NCBI GenBank assembly: GCA_963843645.1
Contig: CAWJLE010000001.1
Location: 372,001 to 436,000 of the forward strand
Reading direction: 5' to 3'
From: CAWJLE01 sp963843645
GTDB lineage: Bacteria > Chloroflexota > Anaerolineae > DAOTYC01
DNA: 64,000 bases
In this document: in pieces, positions 56,371 to 64,000 of the stretch
Position numbering within the stretch: the stretch's first letter is position 1
How the letters are laid out: the number at the start of each line of letters is the position of its first letter
Position numbers and translations under genes: made by a program
The notes under the pieces: generated by a model
The model's input: only the letters and a program-made list of their open reading frames with translations
The model's database searches: none
Told to the model about the DNA's origin: nothing

Positions 56371-57138
56371 CTACATGATGAGCCGGCCGCCGTCCTGAAT
56401 GAGCGACTGTCCGGTCATGAAGTCGGCGCCGGGCGAAGCCAGGAAGGAGACGAGATCGGCTACGTCCTCGGCCACCTGAACGCGACCCAACGGCGTCGCG
56501 GCGACTCGATCCGCCATCGTTCCGCCGCCGGGAATCTTGGCGAGGTCCTTGTCGATCTGCGCCCACATCGGTGTGTCGACGATGCCGGGACAATAGGCGT
56601 TCGCCGTGATCTTATACTGGGCCAGCTCGCGCGCAAACGACTGGATGATGCCCACCACGGCGAACTTGCTGGCGGAATAGACGCTCATGTTCTGGCTGCC
56701 CCGGCGTCCCGAGCCCGACGACGCTCCGATGATCTTGCCGCCGTGACCCTCTTTGATCATCTCCAGCGCGGCGGCCCGGCAGCAAAAGAAGACGCCCTTC
56801 GCATTGAGGTCCATCGTGCGGTCCCAGATGTCCTCGGTGCTGTCGGCGATGGACCGGGCCAGCGTGATGCCCGCGTTGGCGACCATGATGTCCAGGCGCC
56901 CCAGCTGGGTTACCACCTCGGCGACCAGGCGATCACACTCCGCCGGCTGCGTCACGTCCGCCACGATGGACATGCTGCGCCGTCCCATGTCGCGTATCTG
57001 CCCGGCGACCTGCTCCGCGGTTTCACCGTTGATGTCGGCGGCAGCCACATCCGCGCCCTCTTTGGCCAGGCGCAGTGCGATGGCCCGCCCGATCCCGCTG
57101 CCGGCGCCCGTCACGATTACGACTTTGCCTTCCAACAT
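56371..57138 (-). CDS. SDR oxidoreductase, acetoin reductase/2,3-butanediol dehydrogenase-like (1)
   Basis: A 255-aa short-chain dehydrogenase. Cofactor motif VIVTGAGSGIGRAIALRLAK, NAG motif IMVANAGITL and catalytic YSASK (Tyr-x-x-x-Lys) with Ser in GASSGSG. The ANAYCPGIVDTPMWAQIDKD segment and C-terminal FMTGQSLIQDGG closely follow meso-butanediol dehydrogenase/acetoin reductases. ATG 57138 has GGAGGG. It is a tandem duplicate of the next SDR gene (same length, mostly identical); the acetoin-dehydrogenase-like E1/E2 genes upstream make acetoin or butanediol metabolism a reasonable guess. Confidence 0.88.
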   Translation of the reverse strand: MLEGKVVIVTGAGSGIGRAIALRLAKEGADVAAADINGETAEQVAGQIRDMGRRSMSIVADVTQPAECDRLVAEVVTQLGRLDIMVANAGITLARSIADSTEDIWDRTMDLNAKGVFFCCRAAALEMIKEGHGGKIIGASSGSGRRGSQNMSVYSASKFAVVGIIQSFARELAQYKITANAYCPGIVDTPMWAQIDKDLAKIPGGGTMADRVAATPLGRVQVAEDVADLVSFLASPGADFMTGQSLIQDGGRLIM

Positions 57139-57183
57139 TTTACGCACCCTCCATCTTCACATTGAGATTGATTCGCGGCGCTG

Positions 57184-57286
57184 CCGGGGCAGACCTCTCG
57201 GCCGCCTCTCCCCTGCGAAGGGAGAGGACAAGGGCGCGCTTCGTCTCCCTTCGCAGGGGAGAGGCGGCCGAGAGGTCTGCCCCGGC
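57184..57286. repeat. GACCTCTC-family palindrome between the twin SDR genes
   Basis: CCGGGGCAGACCTCTCGGCC and CCTCTCCCCTGCGAAGGGAG with their complements form a long inverted repeat of about 100 bp, a diverged member of the family at 16362. Confidence 0.85.
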
Positions 57287-57298
57287 GGAAGTCCAGAT

Positions 57299-58066
57299 CT
57301 ACATGATGAGCCGACCGCCGTCCTGGATGAGCGACTGGCCGGTCATAAAGTCCGACTGGGGCGAGGCCAAAAAGGCGACCAGGTCGGCGACGTCCTCGGG
57401 CACCTGGACGCGGCCCAACGGCGTCGCGGCGACCCGCTCGGCCATCCGGCCGGCGCCGGGAATCCTCGCCAGGTCCTCGTCGAGCCCGGCCCACATGGGC
57501 GTGTCCACGATACCCGGGCAATACGCGTTCGCAGTGATCTTGTATTGGGCCAGCTCGCGGGCAAACGACTGGATGATGCCCACCACGGCGAACTTGCTGG
57601 CGGAATAGACGCTCTGGTTGGGCCCGCCCGTGCGCCCGAGGCCGGACGAGGCAGCGATGATCTTGCCGCCGTGCCCCTGCTCGATCATCCGGAGCGCGGC
57701 CGCGCGGCAGCAGAAGAAGACGCCCTTCGCGTTGACGTCCATCGTGCGATCCCACACCTCTTCCGTGGTATCGGCGATCGTCCGGCCCAGGACGACCCCC
57801 GCGTTGGCGACCATGATATCGAGACGCCCGAGCTGCGCTGCCACATCGGCCACGAGGCGATCGCACTGCTCCGGCCGCGATACGTCCACGGTGACGGCCA
57901 GGCCACGCCGGCCCAGCGCCTCTACCTCCTGGGCGACATTCTCCGCGGCCCCACCGTCGATGTCGCCGACGGCCACGTCCGCGCCTTCCTTCGCCAAGCG
58001 CAGGGCGATGGCCCGGCCAATGCCGCGACCGCCGCCCGTTACGATTACGACTTTACCTTCCAGCAT
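57299..58066 (-). CDS. SDR oxidoreductase, acetoin reductase/2,3-butanediol dehydrogenase-like (2)
   Basis: A 255-aa paralogue of the neighbouring SDR. Cofactor motif VIVTGGGRGIGRAIALRLAK, IMVANAGVVLGRTIADTTEE, catalytic YSASK, ANAYCPGIVDTPMWAGLDED and FMTGQSLIQDGGRLIM. Differences from copy 1 cluster in the cofactor-loop (GGGRGIG against GAGSGIG) and around residues 140-150, near the substrate pocket, which suggests different stereospecificity. It precedes copy 1 in the transcript and follows E2 by 76 bp. Start ATG 58066. Confidence 0.88.
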   Translation of the reverse strand: MLEGKVVIVTGGGRGIGRAIALRLAKEGADVAVGDIDGGAAENVAQEVEALGRRGLAVTVDVSRPEQCDRLVADVAAQLGRLDIMVANAGVVLGRTIADTTEEVWDRTMDVNAKGVFFCCRAAALRMIEQGHGGKIIAASSGLGRTGGPNQSVYSASKFAVVGIIQSFARELAQYKITANAYCPGIVDTPMWAGLDEDLARIPGAGRMAERVAATPLGRVQVPEDVADLVAFLASPQSDFMTGQSLIQDGGRLIM

Positions 58067-58142
58067 ATCCCTTACTCCATTCCGGACGGTCCGCCGATCG
58101 CGAACGCCGCGACCGCAGGCCGTTCTCGTTTCGCCCCTCGCA

Positions 58143-59313
58143 CTAGTACAGCAGCCACAGGAACGGCTGCTCGATGGAGCGCTTGAGGTGCTGCAGAAAC
58201 CGCGCGGCCCGGGCGCCGCCGGCCAGGCGGCGGTCGAAGCTCAACGTGAGCGTGAGGGTCGGCCAGGCCACGAGTTGAGGATCGGTCCCCATTTTGCGGG
58301 CAAAGGGCCGGACGGCCACGCCGGTCACGCCCAGGATGGCCGCCTGCGGCGGGCGGACGGCGGGCGTATACCCGTCCGCTTCCAGCTCGCCCAGGTAGGT
58401 GAGAGCGAACGTGCCCCCGGCGAGGTCTTCGGGCAGCGACGAGCCCCGGCGCGCCCGCTCCTCGAGCGCACGGCGCACGGCCCCGATCTCGCGCAGGCCG
58501 CGGCGGTCCGCGGCGCGCAGCACCGGTGTGGCCTCACCGGCCTCGGTCTCCACGATCATCGCCACGTCGACGTCCGGCATGGGCCGGACTTCATTGCCCC
58601 ACAGCTGCGCGTTCATGTAGCGGGAACCGGCGCAACGCCCGGCCGACGGCCAACAGCAGCCAATCCAGATCGTCGGGCACGAAACCCCACGCCTCCCCGA
58701 CTTCGGACGCGATCCGTACCCGCATCGCGACCAGCGCGGCGGCATCGGCCACCATCGTCAGCGTCTCCTGGACGAGACCCGTTCCCGGCACCATCGTCGA
58801 TGGCGCGGCAACGAGGGCGGCCTGTTCCAGGTACGCCACCACGTCGCTCTCGCGGACGCGCACGCCGTTCCCGCCGGTGGGGGTGACCCCGGCCAGATCG
58901 ATGCGCCGCTCGCGGGCCAGCCGGCGGGCGCGCGGAGAGGCAAAGACTCTCGCGCCCACGCGCGGCGCCGCGAGGGCAGTCACGGCAGACGCCGTCTGCT
59001 CGACCGGCTCAGGCTCGGCCGCAACGATCTCCGGCATGGCGGCGGTCTGCCCGGGCGGCAGATCGAAGCGGTCGTCGGGTCCGCCGATGACCGCGACGAC
59101 GGTGAGCACAGGCACCACATCGCCGGCCTTGTACGGCCCGACGTGCAGGACGCCCGCGGCGCTGGCTTCCACCGGGAAGATCGTCTTGTCGGTCTGGACC
59201 TCCACGATCTCCTGGCCCTGCGCCACCTTGGCGCCGTCCTCGGCCAGCCACTTGATGATGGTCACTTCTTCGACGGTCTGGCCCAGCTTGGGAATGAAGA
59301 ATTCCTCTGCCAT
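58143..59313 (-). CDS. 2-oxoacid/acetoin dehydrogenase E2 with altered catalytic motif (one frameshift)
   Basis: About 389 aa after repair. An N-terminal lipoyl domain (FIPKLGQTVEEVTIIKWLAE, lipoyl Lys in VQTDKTIFPV), an E1/E3-binding domain (ASPRARRLARERRIDLAGVT, GGNGVRVRESDVVAYLEQ) and a 2-oxoacid dehydrogenase acyltransferase domain. The frame shifts near 58623 within RRFPYMNAQL. The acyltransferase active site, normally DHRxxDGA, reads SFDRRLAGGARAARFL: the catalytic His is Arg and the Asp is Gly. ATG 59313 shares one base with the E1 stop (TGATG). It may carry lipoyl groups but lack classic transacetylation; whether another E2 exists is unknown. Confidence 0.88.
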
Positions 59314-61403
59314 CAGCTCATCACCTTCCTGCAGGCCTCCACGATGCGCCCTGCGTTGGGGATGGCCAGGTCTTCCAGGACCTCGGCGCGCGGCACGGGC
59401 ACGTTGGCCGCCGCCACGCGGACCATCGGCGCGTCCAGCCAGTCGAAGGCGAGGTCGTTGACCTGAGCCATCACTTCGTTGATGAAGCTGGTATTCTCGT
59501 ACGCTTCGGTCACGCCGACGAACCGCCCGGTCTTCTTGACCGACTCGACGATCGTGTCGACGTCCAGCGGCTTGAGCGAGCGCAGGTCGATGACCTCCAC
59601 GTCGATCCCGTCCTTCGCCAGCGTCTCGGCCGCCTGCAGCGCGGTCAGCACCATCCGCGAGTAGGTGACGAGGGTCACGTCCTTGCCTGCCCGCTTGACG
59701 TCGGCCACGCCAAGCGGGATGACGTACTCCTCTTCCGGAACGGGGCCTTTTTCCTTGTACAGCATCTTGTGCTCGATGAAGAGCACCGGGTTGTCGTCGC
59801 GGATGGCCGCCTTCAGCAGCCCCTTGGCGTCGTACGGCGTGGACGGCATGACCACGTAGATGCCGGGGAAGTGCGTCCAGAGGGCCTCCAGGCTCTGCGA
59901 GTGGTGCGCGGCGATGGCCCGGCCGGCGCCGCCCTCGGTGCGCACGACGACGGGAACGGTGGTCTTGCCGCCGAACATGTACCGGTTCTTGGCGCCCTGG
60001 TTGGCGAGCTGGTCCATGGACAGCGGCGTGAAGTCGACGTACATGATCTCGCCCACGGGGCGGGTGCCCGCCATTGCGGCCCCGACGGCGGCACCGGCGA
60101 TGGCCGCCTCGGAGATGGGCGTGTCCAGCACGCGACCGGGGAATTCCTCGAACAGGCCGCGCGTCGCGCCGTAGGCGCCGCCGTACAGACCCACGTCCTC
60201 GCCCATGACGAAGACGCGGTTGTCGCGCTGCATTTCTTCACGCAGCGCCTCCTGCAGCGCCTGGGCGTACGAGATGGTCCGCATGCCGGCATCTGCACGC
60301 ACCTTCTCTCGAAGCCGGCGCTCCGCCGCGACGTCCTCAGCGATGAACCCGGACGGGGCGAACACGTCCGTCGTCAGCTCCGCGGCCGTCGGTTCCGGCG
60401 ACGCTTGGCTGTACGCCATGGCGGCATCCAGCTTGGCCTTTACGGCCTCGTCGAGCTGCTCGAATTCGGGCTCGTCCAGCAGGCGCAGGGCCATCATCTC
60501 GTCCCGGAGGCCCTGGATGGGGTCGCGCTTCTTCCACTCGGCTTCCTCTTCGCGGGTACGATAGGCACGCGGGTCGGAGTGGGAGTGCCCGTACCACCGA
60601 TACGTCTTCGCCTCGATCAGCGTCGGGCCCTCGCCGCGGCGACAGCGCTCCAGAGCCGTCGCCACCGCACCTCGCACGGCCAGCGGGTCCATACCGTCGA
60701 CCACGACGCCCGGGATGCCGTACGCGCAGGCGCGATCGGCGATGTTCGGCAGCTTGCTGGCCCGGGCAAAAGGCACCGACATCCCATACATGTTGTTTTC
60801 GGCGATGAAGACGACCGGCAGGTCCCATACGGACGCCAGGTTCAGAGACTCGTGGAAGTTGCCGGTGTTCGATGCGCCGTCTCCGAAGAAGCACAGCACC
60901 GCGCGGTCCGTGCCCAAAACCTTCTGCGCCAATGCCGCGCCCACGGCGACGGGGATGTTGCCGCCGACGATGCCGGTGGCTCCCAGGTTGCCGTGGGCCA
61001 CGTCGGCGATGTGCATGGAGCCACCCTTGCCCTTGCAGTAACCGCCGGAGCGGCCCAGGACCTCCGCCATCATCTTGTTGAAGTGCTCCTGCTGCGCCTC
61101 CGGCGTCCCGGCCGCGCGGTCGCCATGCGCGTGGGCATGCCCGTGCCCGCGATGGGTGCTCGTCACCAGGTCATCGTCGCGCAGTGCGGCGATAGCGCCC
61201 ACAGCCACGGCCTCCTGCCCGGCGTACAGGTGCGACGCGCCTTTCAGAACGCCCTTGCCGAGCAGAGCCGCGATGTTGTTCTCGAAGGCGCGAATCTCCA
61301 TGATCTGACGCAGGTAGGTCATCAGATCCCGCTTCGTCAGGCTCTGTTCTTCGATCATGGCCGAGAGCCGCTCGGCGAGTCCTAACGTATGCTGATCCTC
61401 CAT
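59313..61403 (-). CDS. Fused E1 alpha-beta of a thiamine-dependent 2-oxoacid/acetoin dehydrogenase
   Basis: A 696-aa fusion. Residues 1-330 are E1 alpha: the TPP motif GDGASNTGNFHESLNLASVW ending in ENN, STHRGHGHAHAHG and THRGHGH. Residues 365-696 are E1 beta: ISYAQALQEALREEMQRDNR, VFVMGEDVGLYGGAYGATRG, EIMYVDFTPLSMDQLANQGA and the C-terminal transketolase domain VEVIDLRSLKPLDVDTIVES. ATG 61403 follows GGGAG by ten bases. Joined to E2 by a one-base overlap; no E3 gene is nearby, so a shared lipoamide dehydrogenase must serve it. The flanking butanediol-dehydrogenase-like SDRs favour acetoin as substrate over pyruvate. Confidence 0.93.
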   Translation of the reverse strand: MEDQHTLGLAERLSAMIEEQSLTKRDLMTYLRQIMEIRAFENNIAALLGKGVLKGASHLYAGQEAVAVGAIAALRDDDLVTSTHRGHGHAHAHGDRAAGTPEAQQEHFNKMMAEVLGRSGGYCKGKGGSMHIADVAHGNLGATGIVGGNIPVAVGAALAQKVLGTDRAVLCFFGDGASNTGNFHESLNLASVWDLPVVFIAENNMYGMSVPFARASKLPNIADRACAYGIPGVVVDGMDPLAVRGAVATALERCRRGEGPTLIEAKTYRWYGHSHSDPRAYRTREEEAEWKKRDPIQGLRDEMMALRLLDEPEFEQLDEAVKAKLDAAMAYSQASPEPTAAELTTDVFAPSGFIAEDVAAERRLREKVRADAGMRTISYAQALQEALREEMQRDNRVFVMGEDVGLYGGAYGATRGLFEEFPGRVLDTPISEAAIAGAAVGAAMAGTRPVGEIMYVDFTPLSMDQLANQGAKNRYMFGGKTTVPVVVRTEGGAGRAIAAHHSQSLEALWTHFPGIYVVMPSTPYDAKGLLKAAIRDDNPVLFIEHKMLYKEKGPVPEEEYVIPLGVADVKRAGKDVTLVTYSRMVLTALQAAETLAKDGIDVEVIDLRSLKPLDVDTIVESVKKTGRFVGVTEAYENTSFINEVMAQVNDLAFDWLDAPMVRVAAANVPVPRAEVLEDLAIPNAGRIVEACRKVMS

Positions 61404-61461
61404 GGATTGAGGTCTCCCTTCTGCACGTGTTACGGTCGTGTCGTAGTGGTGAACCAAGTCC

Positions 61462-61479
61462 TGCCATTAACTAATGGCA
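61462..61479. promoter_or_regulatory. Palindromic operator-like site upstream of E1
   Basis: TGCCATTAACTAATGGCA has perfect 8-bp arms with a two-base centre, about 60 bp upstream of the E1 start codon and between divergent genes. It looks like a regulator-binding site; no regulator gene for it is in the window. Confidence 0.5.
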
Positions 61480-61480
61480 A

Positions 61481-61532
61481 TTGCATCAAACTGTTACACT
61501 CGTCCGGGGACGAGTGCAACAGTTTGATGCAA
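61481..61532. repeat. 52-bp palindrome between divergent E1 and Rpe-like genes
   Basis: TTGCATCAAACTGTTACACT plus CGTCC pairs with its complement across a two-base centre with a single mismatch. It directly follows the TGCCATTA site. Unlike the other long palindromes it lies between divergent, not convergent, genes. Confidence 0.8.
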
Positions 61533-61547
61533 TTGTTTCGGCCCAAC

Positions 61548-61576
61548 TCGACAGGCATCACCTGCTCCAGTATAAT
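61548..61576 (+). promoter_or_regulatory. Promoter of the Rpe-like gene
   Basis: TCGACA, 17 bp, TATAAT; 5 of 6 and 6 of 6 matches, about 40 bp upstream of the ATG. Confidence 0.75.
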
Positions 61577-61615
61577 GCATGGATTCACGATCAACTGAAA
61601 GGGGGCAAAGAGAAT

Positions 61616-62542
61616 ATGAGTGCTCGACGGCAGTTCTACAGTCAATCGGCGCTCCGATCCTTTTCTCGAGACGACGTCCTGGCCGGGCGTGTCATAAGAA
61701 TAAACCCGGCGTTGATCACGATCACCGACGCGTTAATCGGCATCACCCCCGAGGCCGCGCTGCAGGATCGAATCCTGGCGCTGGTGGACGAACTCCTCCA
61801 CAGCAAAGTCCGCACCTTCCACGTGGACGTCAATTTCCCCGACTACAGCGGCTACGGGCCGAAACGACCGGACATCAACACTGGAATATTCAGCCCGGAG
61901 TTTCTGGCCGAGCTAAATGCTCTGGTGCTGTCCGGAGACGGCTTTCTGAATCTGCACGTTCTGACCGATGCGCCCCGCGAGCGGCTCCGCGCCTTCGACG
62001 GCGTCGCGTTCGGCGCGATTTGCTTCCAGCTAGACGTGCTGTCCAACGCGCAGGAAGTCGCCGAGCTGGTGGACACCGTCTGGGACACCGGCGCCTGCGT
62101 GAGCCCGGTGATCGAGACCGTCGGCTCCGGCAAGGTGGCGCCGCGCAGCCCTGCGGAGGTGCTGGCCCTGTTGGAACCAGCGCTGCCACACATTGGGATG
62201 CTCACTCTGCAGGCCGCGGCTACTGCCGCCCGCTCCACCCAGACGCGGGGCACCAGTCCCGGCGACCTCGGCCGGGGCACCAGTCCCGGCGACCTCGGCC
62301 GAAGCGGCGACTTCAAACAGGGGCCCGCGGACAGGTACATCACGGCCCTGCGCTCCGCGTTCCCCGGAACGCTCCAGCTTCAGGGCGGAGTCACCACCCG
62401 AACCGTCGGCGAGGTCGTCCGACTGGGCGCGGAGTTTCTCGTCTGCGGCACGGAGATCTTCCACCACCCGGCGGGGCGCACCCCGCCACAGGTCATCGAC
62501 GACCTGCTGGAGGGCGCAGCGAACGCGCTCGTCGAGCGCTAA
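61616..62542 (+). CDS. Ribulose-phosphate 3-epimerase-like TIM-barrel protein
   Basis: About 308 aa. The pattern FHVDVNFPDYSGYGPKRPDI, LAELNALVLSGDGFLNLHVL and, late, LQLQGGVTTRTVGEVVRLGA EFLVCGTEIF resembles the Rpe barrel (an early HVD strand and a late GGV, GTEIF phosphate-binding region). It is longer than typical Rpe (about 220 aa) and diverged, so an exact reaction is not assigned. Residues near 210 carry two copies of GTSPGDLGR encoded by a 27-bp tandem repeat. ATG 61616 has a weak GGGGG site. Divergent from the E1 gene, convergent with the aldolase gene. Confidence 0.65.
   Translation: MSARRQFYSQSALRSFSRDDVLAGRVIRINPALITITDALIGITPEAALQDRILALVDELLHSKVRTFHVDVNFPDYSGYGPKRPDINTGIFSPEFLAELNALVLSGDGFLNLHVLTDAPRERLRAFDGVAFGAICFQLDVLSNAQEVAELVDTVWDTGACVSPVIETVGSGKVAPRSPAEVLALLEPALPHIGMLTLQAAATAARSTQTRGTSPGDLGRGTSPGDLGRSGDFKQGPADRYITALRSAFPGTLQLQGGVTTRTVGEVVRLGAEFLVCGTEIFHHPAGRTPPQVIDDLLEGAANALVER
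62249..62301 (+). repeat. 27-bp tandem repeat inside the Rpe-like gene
   Basis: Two copies of GGCACCAGTCCCGGCGACCT plus CGGCCGG encode GTSPGDLGR twice, frame preserved, between conserved barrel segments. Confidence 0.85.
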
Positions 62543-62553
62543 GCGGCTAATAC

Positions 62554-62584
62554 AGGGGGCCTTCCCACGATGGGAAAGCCCCCT
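62554..62584. terminator. Bidirectional terminator between Rpe-like and aldolase genes
   Basis: AGGGGGCCTTCCC pairs with GGGAAAGCCCCCT, followed by TGTTGTTT on the plus strand. It lies 12 bp past the Rpe-like stop, between convergent genes. Confidence 0.7.
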
Positions 62585-62650
62585 TGTTGTTTACAACCGG
62601 AACCGTCCCGAATTCCTCACAGAAGCGGGCGACGCTGTGCCGGGACGTTC

Positions 62651-63490
62651 TTAGACCGAAACCGTCGCGAAGGCCGGCATCCTCATGACGTCATCCACCG
62701 TCGCGCCGTTGTGGACGATGGCCTGGAGGGCCCTGACGACCGAATCCATGTCCGGATTCTGCCACACGTTCCGGCCGAACACCAAACCGCGCGCGCCCGC
62801 CGCCGTCGTCTGGTAGGCAACTTCGAAGACGTCGCGGATGCTGGACATCTTGGGGCCGCCGAGCACCATGACGGGCTCTTTGAAGCGGCGGATGAGGTCG
62901 GCGAAGCCGGCCTGGTTGCCGCTGTAGGGCATCTTCAGGATGTCGCAGCCCAACTCCACCGCGATGCGGGCCGCGTGCTCGATGTATTCCGGATCGAGCT
63001 TCTTCTCTTTCGGGATCCCGGCGCCCCACATCACCGGCTCGACCATCATGGGAATGTTCCAGCGATCGCACTCCGTGGCCAAGTCCGCCACGTGCTTCAT
63101 GTTCTTCATCAGGACTTCTCTTTCTGTGCCGAACACGAGCAGGATCTTGGCGCAGGAGAAGTCGTTGGCCACGGCCTCTTCGACGGTAGCGACCATCTCA
63201 TGGTCCATCGGGTATTCCGACCCGCCAGGCGTCGTGGACGTCAAGAGCGTGTCCATGGTCAAAATGCGGCCCGGGGCGTCCTTGCGCACGAACAGGTCCT
63301 GGGTGAGCTTCGCCAGGCCCTTCATGATCAGGGTCGAATCGATGCCCAGGTCACAAAGCCGCCCCAAGACGGCGACCGGATCTTTGAGGCCCATGGGGCT
63401 GCCGCCGGCACCGTGATCCACGGGAATACAAACCGATCGGCCATCGGCCGGATTGAACAATCTCGCCATTCTAATTTCTTTGACACCCAT
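62651..63490 (-). CDS. Class I aldolase of the DeoC/FbaB/LsrF family
   Basis: A 279-aa TIM-barrel aldolase. SVCIPVDHGAGGSPMGLKDP is the N-terminal active-site loop, the Schiff-base Lys is in CDILKMPYSG, and VMVLGGPKMSSIRDVFEV and AGARGLVFGRNVWQ bind phosphate at the C-terminal end. The family includes archaeal-type fructose-bisphosphate aldolase and LsrF. ATG 63490 has AAAGGAG. It lies 37 bp after the FGGY kinase on the same strand, a kinase-aldolase pair typical of sugar or polyol degradation. The substrate is not determined. Confidence 0.88.
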   Translation of the reverse strand: MGVKEIRMARLFNPADGRSVCIPVDHGAGGSPMGLKDPVAVLGRLCDLGIDSTLIMKGLAKLTQDLFVRKDAPGRILTMDTLLTSTTPGGSEYPMDHEMVATVEEAVANDFSCAKILLVFGTEREVLMKNMKHVADLATECDRWNIPMMVEPVMWGAGIPKEKKLDPEYIEHAARIAVELGCDILKMPYSGNQAGFADLIRRFKEPVMVLGGPKMSSIRDVFEVAYQTTAAGARGLVFGRNVWQNPDMDSVVRALQAIVHNGATVDDVMRMPAFATVSV

Positions 63491-63527
63491 GACATGACTC
63501 CTTTGTAGTGAGGTATTGACCACTCGA

Positions 63528-64000
63528 TCAACTGCACGTACGCTGGTAGTCGCCGTTTCGGGCAAGCCGGGCCAGCGCGTGCATGTTCTCCTTGGTGCGC
63601 TCATAGGTTTGACGGTAAATCTGATAGTATTGATCGTACAGCGGCTTGAGCTCCGGATTGGGCTCGATGCGACGCGCGACCTTCACCCACTTTTCGCGCA
63701 GCGTCCGGAAGTCCGAGAAGAGCCCCACGCCATAGCCGGCCATATACGCGCTGCCGTACGGGGAGCCGTACGGCACGTCGACGACCTCCTGCGGACTGCC
63801 GGTCACGTCGCTCATGATCTGTGTCCACAGCGCGCTGCGAACGCCGCCGCCGGTGGCGATCAACCGATTAACTTCGGTGCCGGTCTCGCCCATGACGTCC
63901 AAGTTGTGGCGCACGCTGTACGCCGTGCCCTCCAACAACGCCCGGTACACGTGCGCCCGCGAGTGCGTCAGGGTCAGGCCCAGGATGCAGCCCCGCGCCT
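63528..64000 (-). CDS. FGGY family carbohydrate kinase, C-terminal part (cut by window edge)
   Basis: At least 157 residues of the C-terminal domain, open at the right edge. The segment LGLTLTHSRAHVYRALLEGT, AYSVRHNLDVM, then RLIATGGGVRSALWTQIMSD and GSAYMAGYGVGL are FGGY signatures (xylulokinase type; the GGG motif binds ATP). The enzyme phosphorylates a sugar or polyol, which the adjacent aldolase may cleave. Specificity cannot be judged from this part. Confidence 0.9.
   Translation of the reverse strand, partial: ARGCILGLTLTHSRAHVYRALLEGTAYSVRHNLDVMGETGTEVNRLIATGGGVRSALWTQIMSDVTGSPQEVVDVPYGSPYGSAYMAGYGVGLFSDFRTLREKWVKVARRIEPNPELKPLYDQYYQIYRQTYERTKENMHALARLARNGDYQRTCS

Overview
The window is about 64 kb of high-GC bacterial chromosome with short intergenic gaps and no rRNA, tRNA, CRISPR array, phage or transposase that I can see. 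Near-consensus sigma70-type promoters (TTGACA, 17 bp, TATAAT), a T-box in front of valS, many intergenic palindrome families and the gene set (DegV, DUF116, a fused E1 alpha/beta, LIV-type ABC operons, LacI regulators) suggest a Chloroflexota bacterium, perhaps Anaerolineae-like. That placement is inference; no marker gene in the window settles it.

Layout. 1-3.2 kb: the end of a PH-domain membrane protein, a nitroreductase and a DrrAB-type ABC exporter. 3.2-11 kb: a kdp potassium-pump operon on the minus strand (small membrane ORF, kdpF, A, B, C, D). It has a strong promoter and a leader attenuator. kdpA and kdpB are riddled with indels, and KdpD lacks its phosphoacceptor histidine. 11-27 kb: housekeeping genes (leucyl aminopeptidase, ECF sigma plus putative anti-sigma, DegV, FabF, a surface protein, Pth, Mfd, a Mut7-C protein, ValRS with a T-box). 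27-34.5 kb: patatin, pirin, a LacI regulator, a UroD-family protein, BipA. 34.6-45 kb: a catabolic locus with two zinc dehydrogenases, a two-subunit aconitase X, a LacI regulator and a full branched-chain-amino-acid-type ABC importer. 45-47.6 kb: DUF116, CysK, and a serine acetyltransferase fused to a DUF59/MIP18 domain. 47.9-54.7 kb: one apparent operon with an importer (SBP, two permeases, ATPase), a HAD phosphatase, a PiT phosphate permease and a DUF47 protein. 54.9-61.4 kb: hydroxyacid-oxoacid transhydrogenase, two tandem acetoin-reductase-like SDRs, and E2 and fused E1 of an acetoin/2-oxoacid dehydrogenase. 61.6-64 kb: an Rpe-like protein, an FbaB/LsrF-type aldolase and the end of an FGGY kinase.

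How the genes work together (inference). The right half is a set of sugar, polyol and small-acid uptake and catabolism modules under LacI-type control. cysE-cysK make cysteine. The 54.3-47.9 kb operon looks designed to import a phosphorylated compound, hydrolyse it and handle the phosphate.

Quality caution. About fifteen genes contain single-base indels, often in G/C runs, including essential ones (valS, pth, mfd). This points to an error-prone assembly, so broken frames should not be read as biological pseudogenes without read support. For indel-bearing genes the coordinates given span the reconstructed gene.
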